Shown piece after piece: positions 63,824-64,000 of a stretch of DNA of 64,000 nt. The notes beneath the pieces were generated by a model. That model searched no databases and was not told where the DNA came from. It worked only from the letters and a program-made list of their open reading frames with translations. The stretch comes from Osmia lignaria lignaria (lineage: Eukaryota; Arthropoda; Insecta; Hymenoptera; Megachilidae). Within the stretch, counting starts at the first letter, position 1. The number at the start of each line of letters is the position of its first letter. Location of the stretch: contig NW_027478161.1 of the NCBI RefSeq assembly GCF_051020975.1, forward strand, positions 4,526,001 through 4,590,000, given 5' to 3'. The translations under genes and the position numbers were made by a program.

Positions 63824-64000
63824 TTGCAGATTCAGCTCAAAGGAACTGGCCTGACGGACATATTTCGAGATATTCCTTCTTCTTGTTGTTCTTCCTCTGC
63901 ACAGCTAAGCTGGAAGTGGCATTTGCAGCTCGCAATAGTGCAGAGTTATCTCAAAGAAAGGGGCCACGGTGTTTCTGTATCTCTATTATGTTGGTGCGGC
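63824..64000. repeat. Right partial satellite unit (177 bp)
   Basis: A unit of the GATTCAGCTCAAAGGAACTG type, preceded by ACGTCTC, is cut by the window end. It carries GATATTCCTTC and CTTCCTCTGC. The array clearly continues to the right. Confidence 0.96.

Larger units (their letters stand above)
1..64000. repeat. Tandem satellite array, 322-bp unit, about 199 copies
   Basis: The same unit recurs head to tail across the whole window, always in the same orientation. Anchors (TTGCAG following GAGATAT) fall at 28, 350, 672 and so on every 322 bp, to 63824. I count 199 complete anchor-to-anchor units, 189 of them exactly 322 bp. The summed shortfall of the ten others (282 bp) accounts exactly for the distance from 28 to 63824. 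Units differ mainly by substitutions at a limited set of positions, and these variants recur in ordered series, giving higher-order repeats. G+C of one counted unit is about 40%. Arrays like this are known from centromeric and pericentromeric heterochromatin; that location is an inference here. No stretch longer than a few bases departs from the repeat. Confidence 0.99.
57661..64000. repeat. Right domain: deletion-rich units
   Basis: Seven of the ten non-322-bp units lie between 56052 and 62213, six of them in this domain or just before it (57983, 58947, 59477, 60426, 60956, 61907). Units with TATCGTAGAA and TTTTGCGATAG are frequent. The array stays in register and in the same orientation to the last base. 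The concentration of deletions could mark proximity to an array edge, but no flank is visible, so that is only inference. Confidence 0.8.

Noticed and set aside
1..64000. CRISPR array or other repeat-spacer structure
   Set aside because: The whole 322-bp period is conserved. There are no unique spacers between short identical repeats and no cas-like genes.
1..64000. CENP-B box (TTCG....A..CGGG pattern)
   Set aside because: I checked the TTCG occurrences of the consensus (CTTCGTTTCC, TTTCGAGATA, CTTCGGAAC) and the CGGG created by the GTTTCCGGG variant at 36080. None has the required spacing.
1..64000. Heat-shock element at CTTCGGAAC
   Set aside because: The TTC and GAA half-sites are separated by one base instead of two and there is no third half-site in phase.
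1..64000. Inserted transposable element, tRNA/rRNA gene, telomeric repeat or unique sequence island
   Set aside because: The unit register accounts for every base from 28 to 63823; only ten units deviate in length and all of them by deletion. No insertions are present.

Overview
The window is a single uninterrupted satellite-DNA array. From base 1 to base 64000 it holds only head-to-tail copies of one unit with a modal length of 322 bp, all in the same orientation. Taking the recurring TTGCAG (ATGCAG in a few units) after GAGATAT as the anchor, I count 200 anchors from 28 to 63824. That gives 199 complete units plus a 27-bp left fragment and a 177-bp right fragment. Of the 199 units, 189 are exactly 322 bp; the ten exceptions are listed individually. 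No unique sequence, transposon, RNA gene or convincing protein gene interrupts the array, and neither edge of the array lies in the window.

Organism: a homogeneous array of this size with nested higher-order repeats is typical of centromeric or pericentromeric heterochromatin in a eukaryote. Unit G+C is about 40% (129 of 322 counted in the unit starting at 46299). I cannot identify the species. CGAGATAT-rich satellite sequence made me think of arthropods, but that is only a weak impression. The unit has no CENP-B box.

The monomer: each unit contains an internal direct duplication with two copies of a roughly 30-bp core 114 bp apart. It also has a TTC-rich tract, a CGAGATATTT motif present twice directly and once inverted, and two A6 tracts. 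The unit therefore seems to descend from a shorter ancestor. Two 208-bp units near 59 and 60.5 kb have lost exactly 114 bp at this internal duplication.

Layout by diagnostic variants: 28-6789, five-unit order marked by a distinctive 'A' unit; 6790-17091, six-unit order with a 2.25-kb block present twice; 17092-23530, shuffled five- and seven-unit order with the first GCACTAGTGC units; 22566-33834, 14/16-unit (about 4.5-5.2 kb) order; about 33590-38741, a near-perfect tandem duplication of eight units (2,576 bp); 39309-42206, three-unit order; 42207-46714, four-unit order; 46715-51544, three copies of a five-unit order; 51545-57016, a block repeated at 4,507 bp; 57661-64000, a deletion-rich domain with a 1,479-bp repeat and a terminal four-unit repeat.

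There are no genes working together here. The biology visible is the evolution of the array itself: unequal exchange, slippage, internal deletion and local homogenisation. I found no previously undescribed protein or RNA system. The points most worth following are the recurrent 14-unit lag in unrelated parts of the array, the exact 114-bp deletions, and the crossover-type hybrid units.
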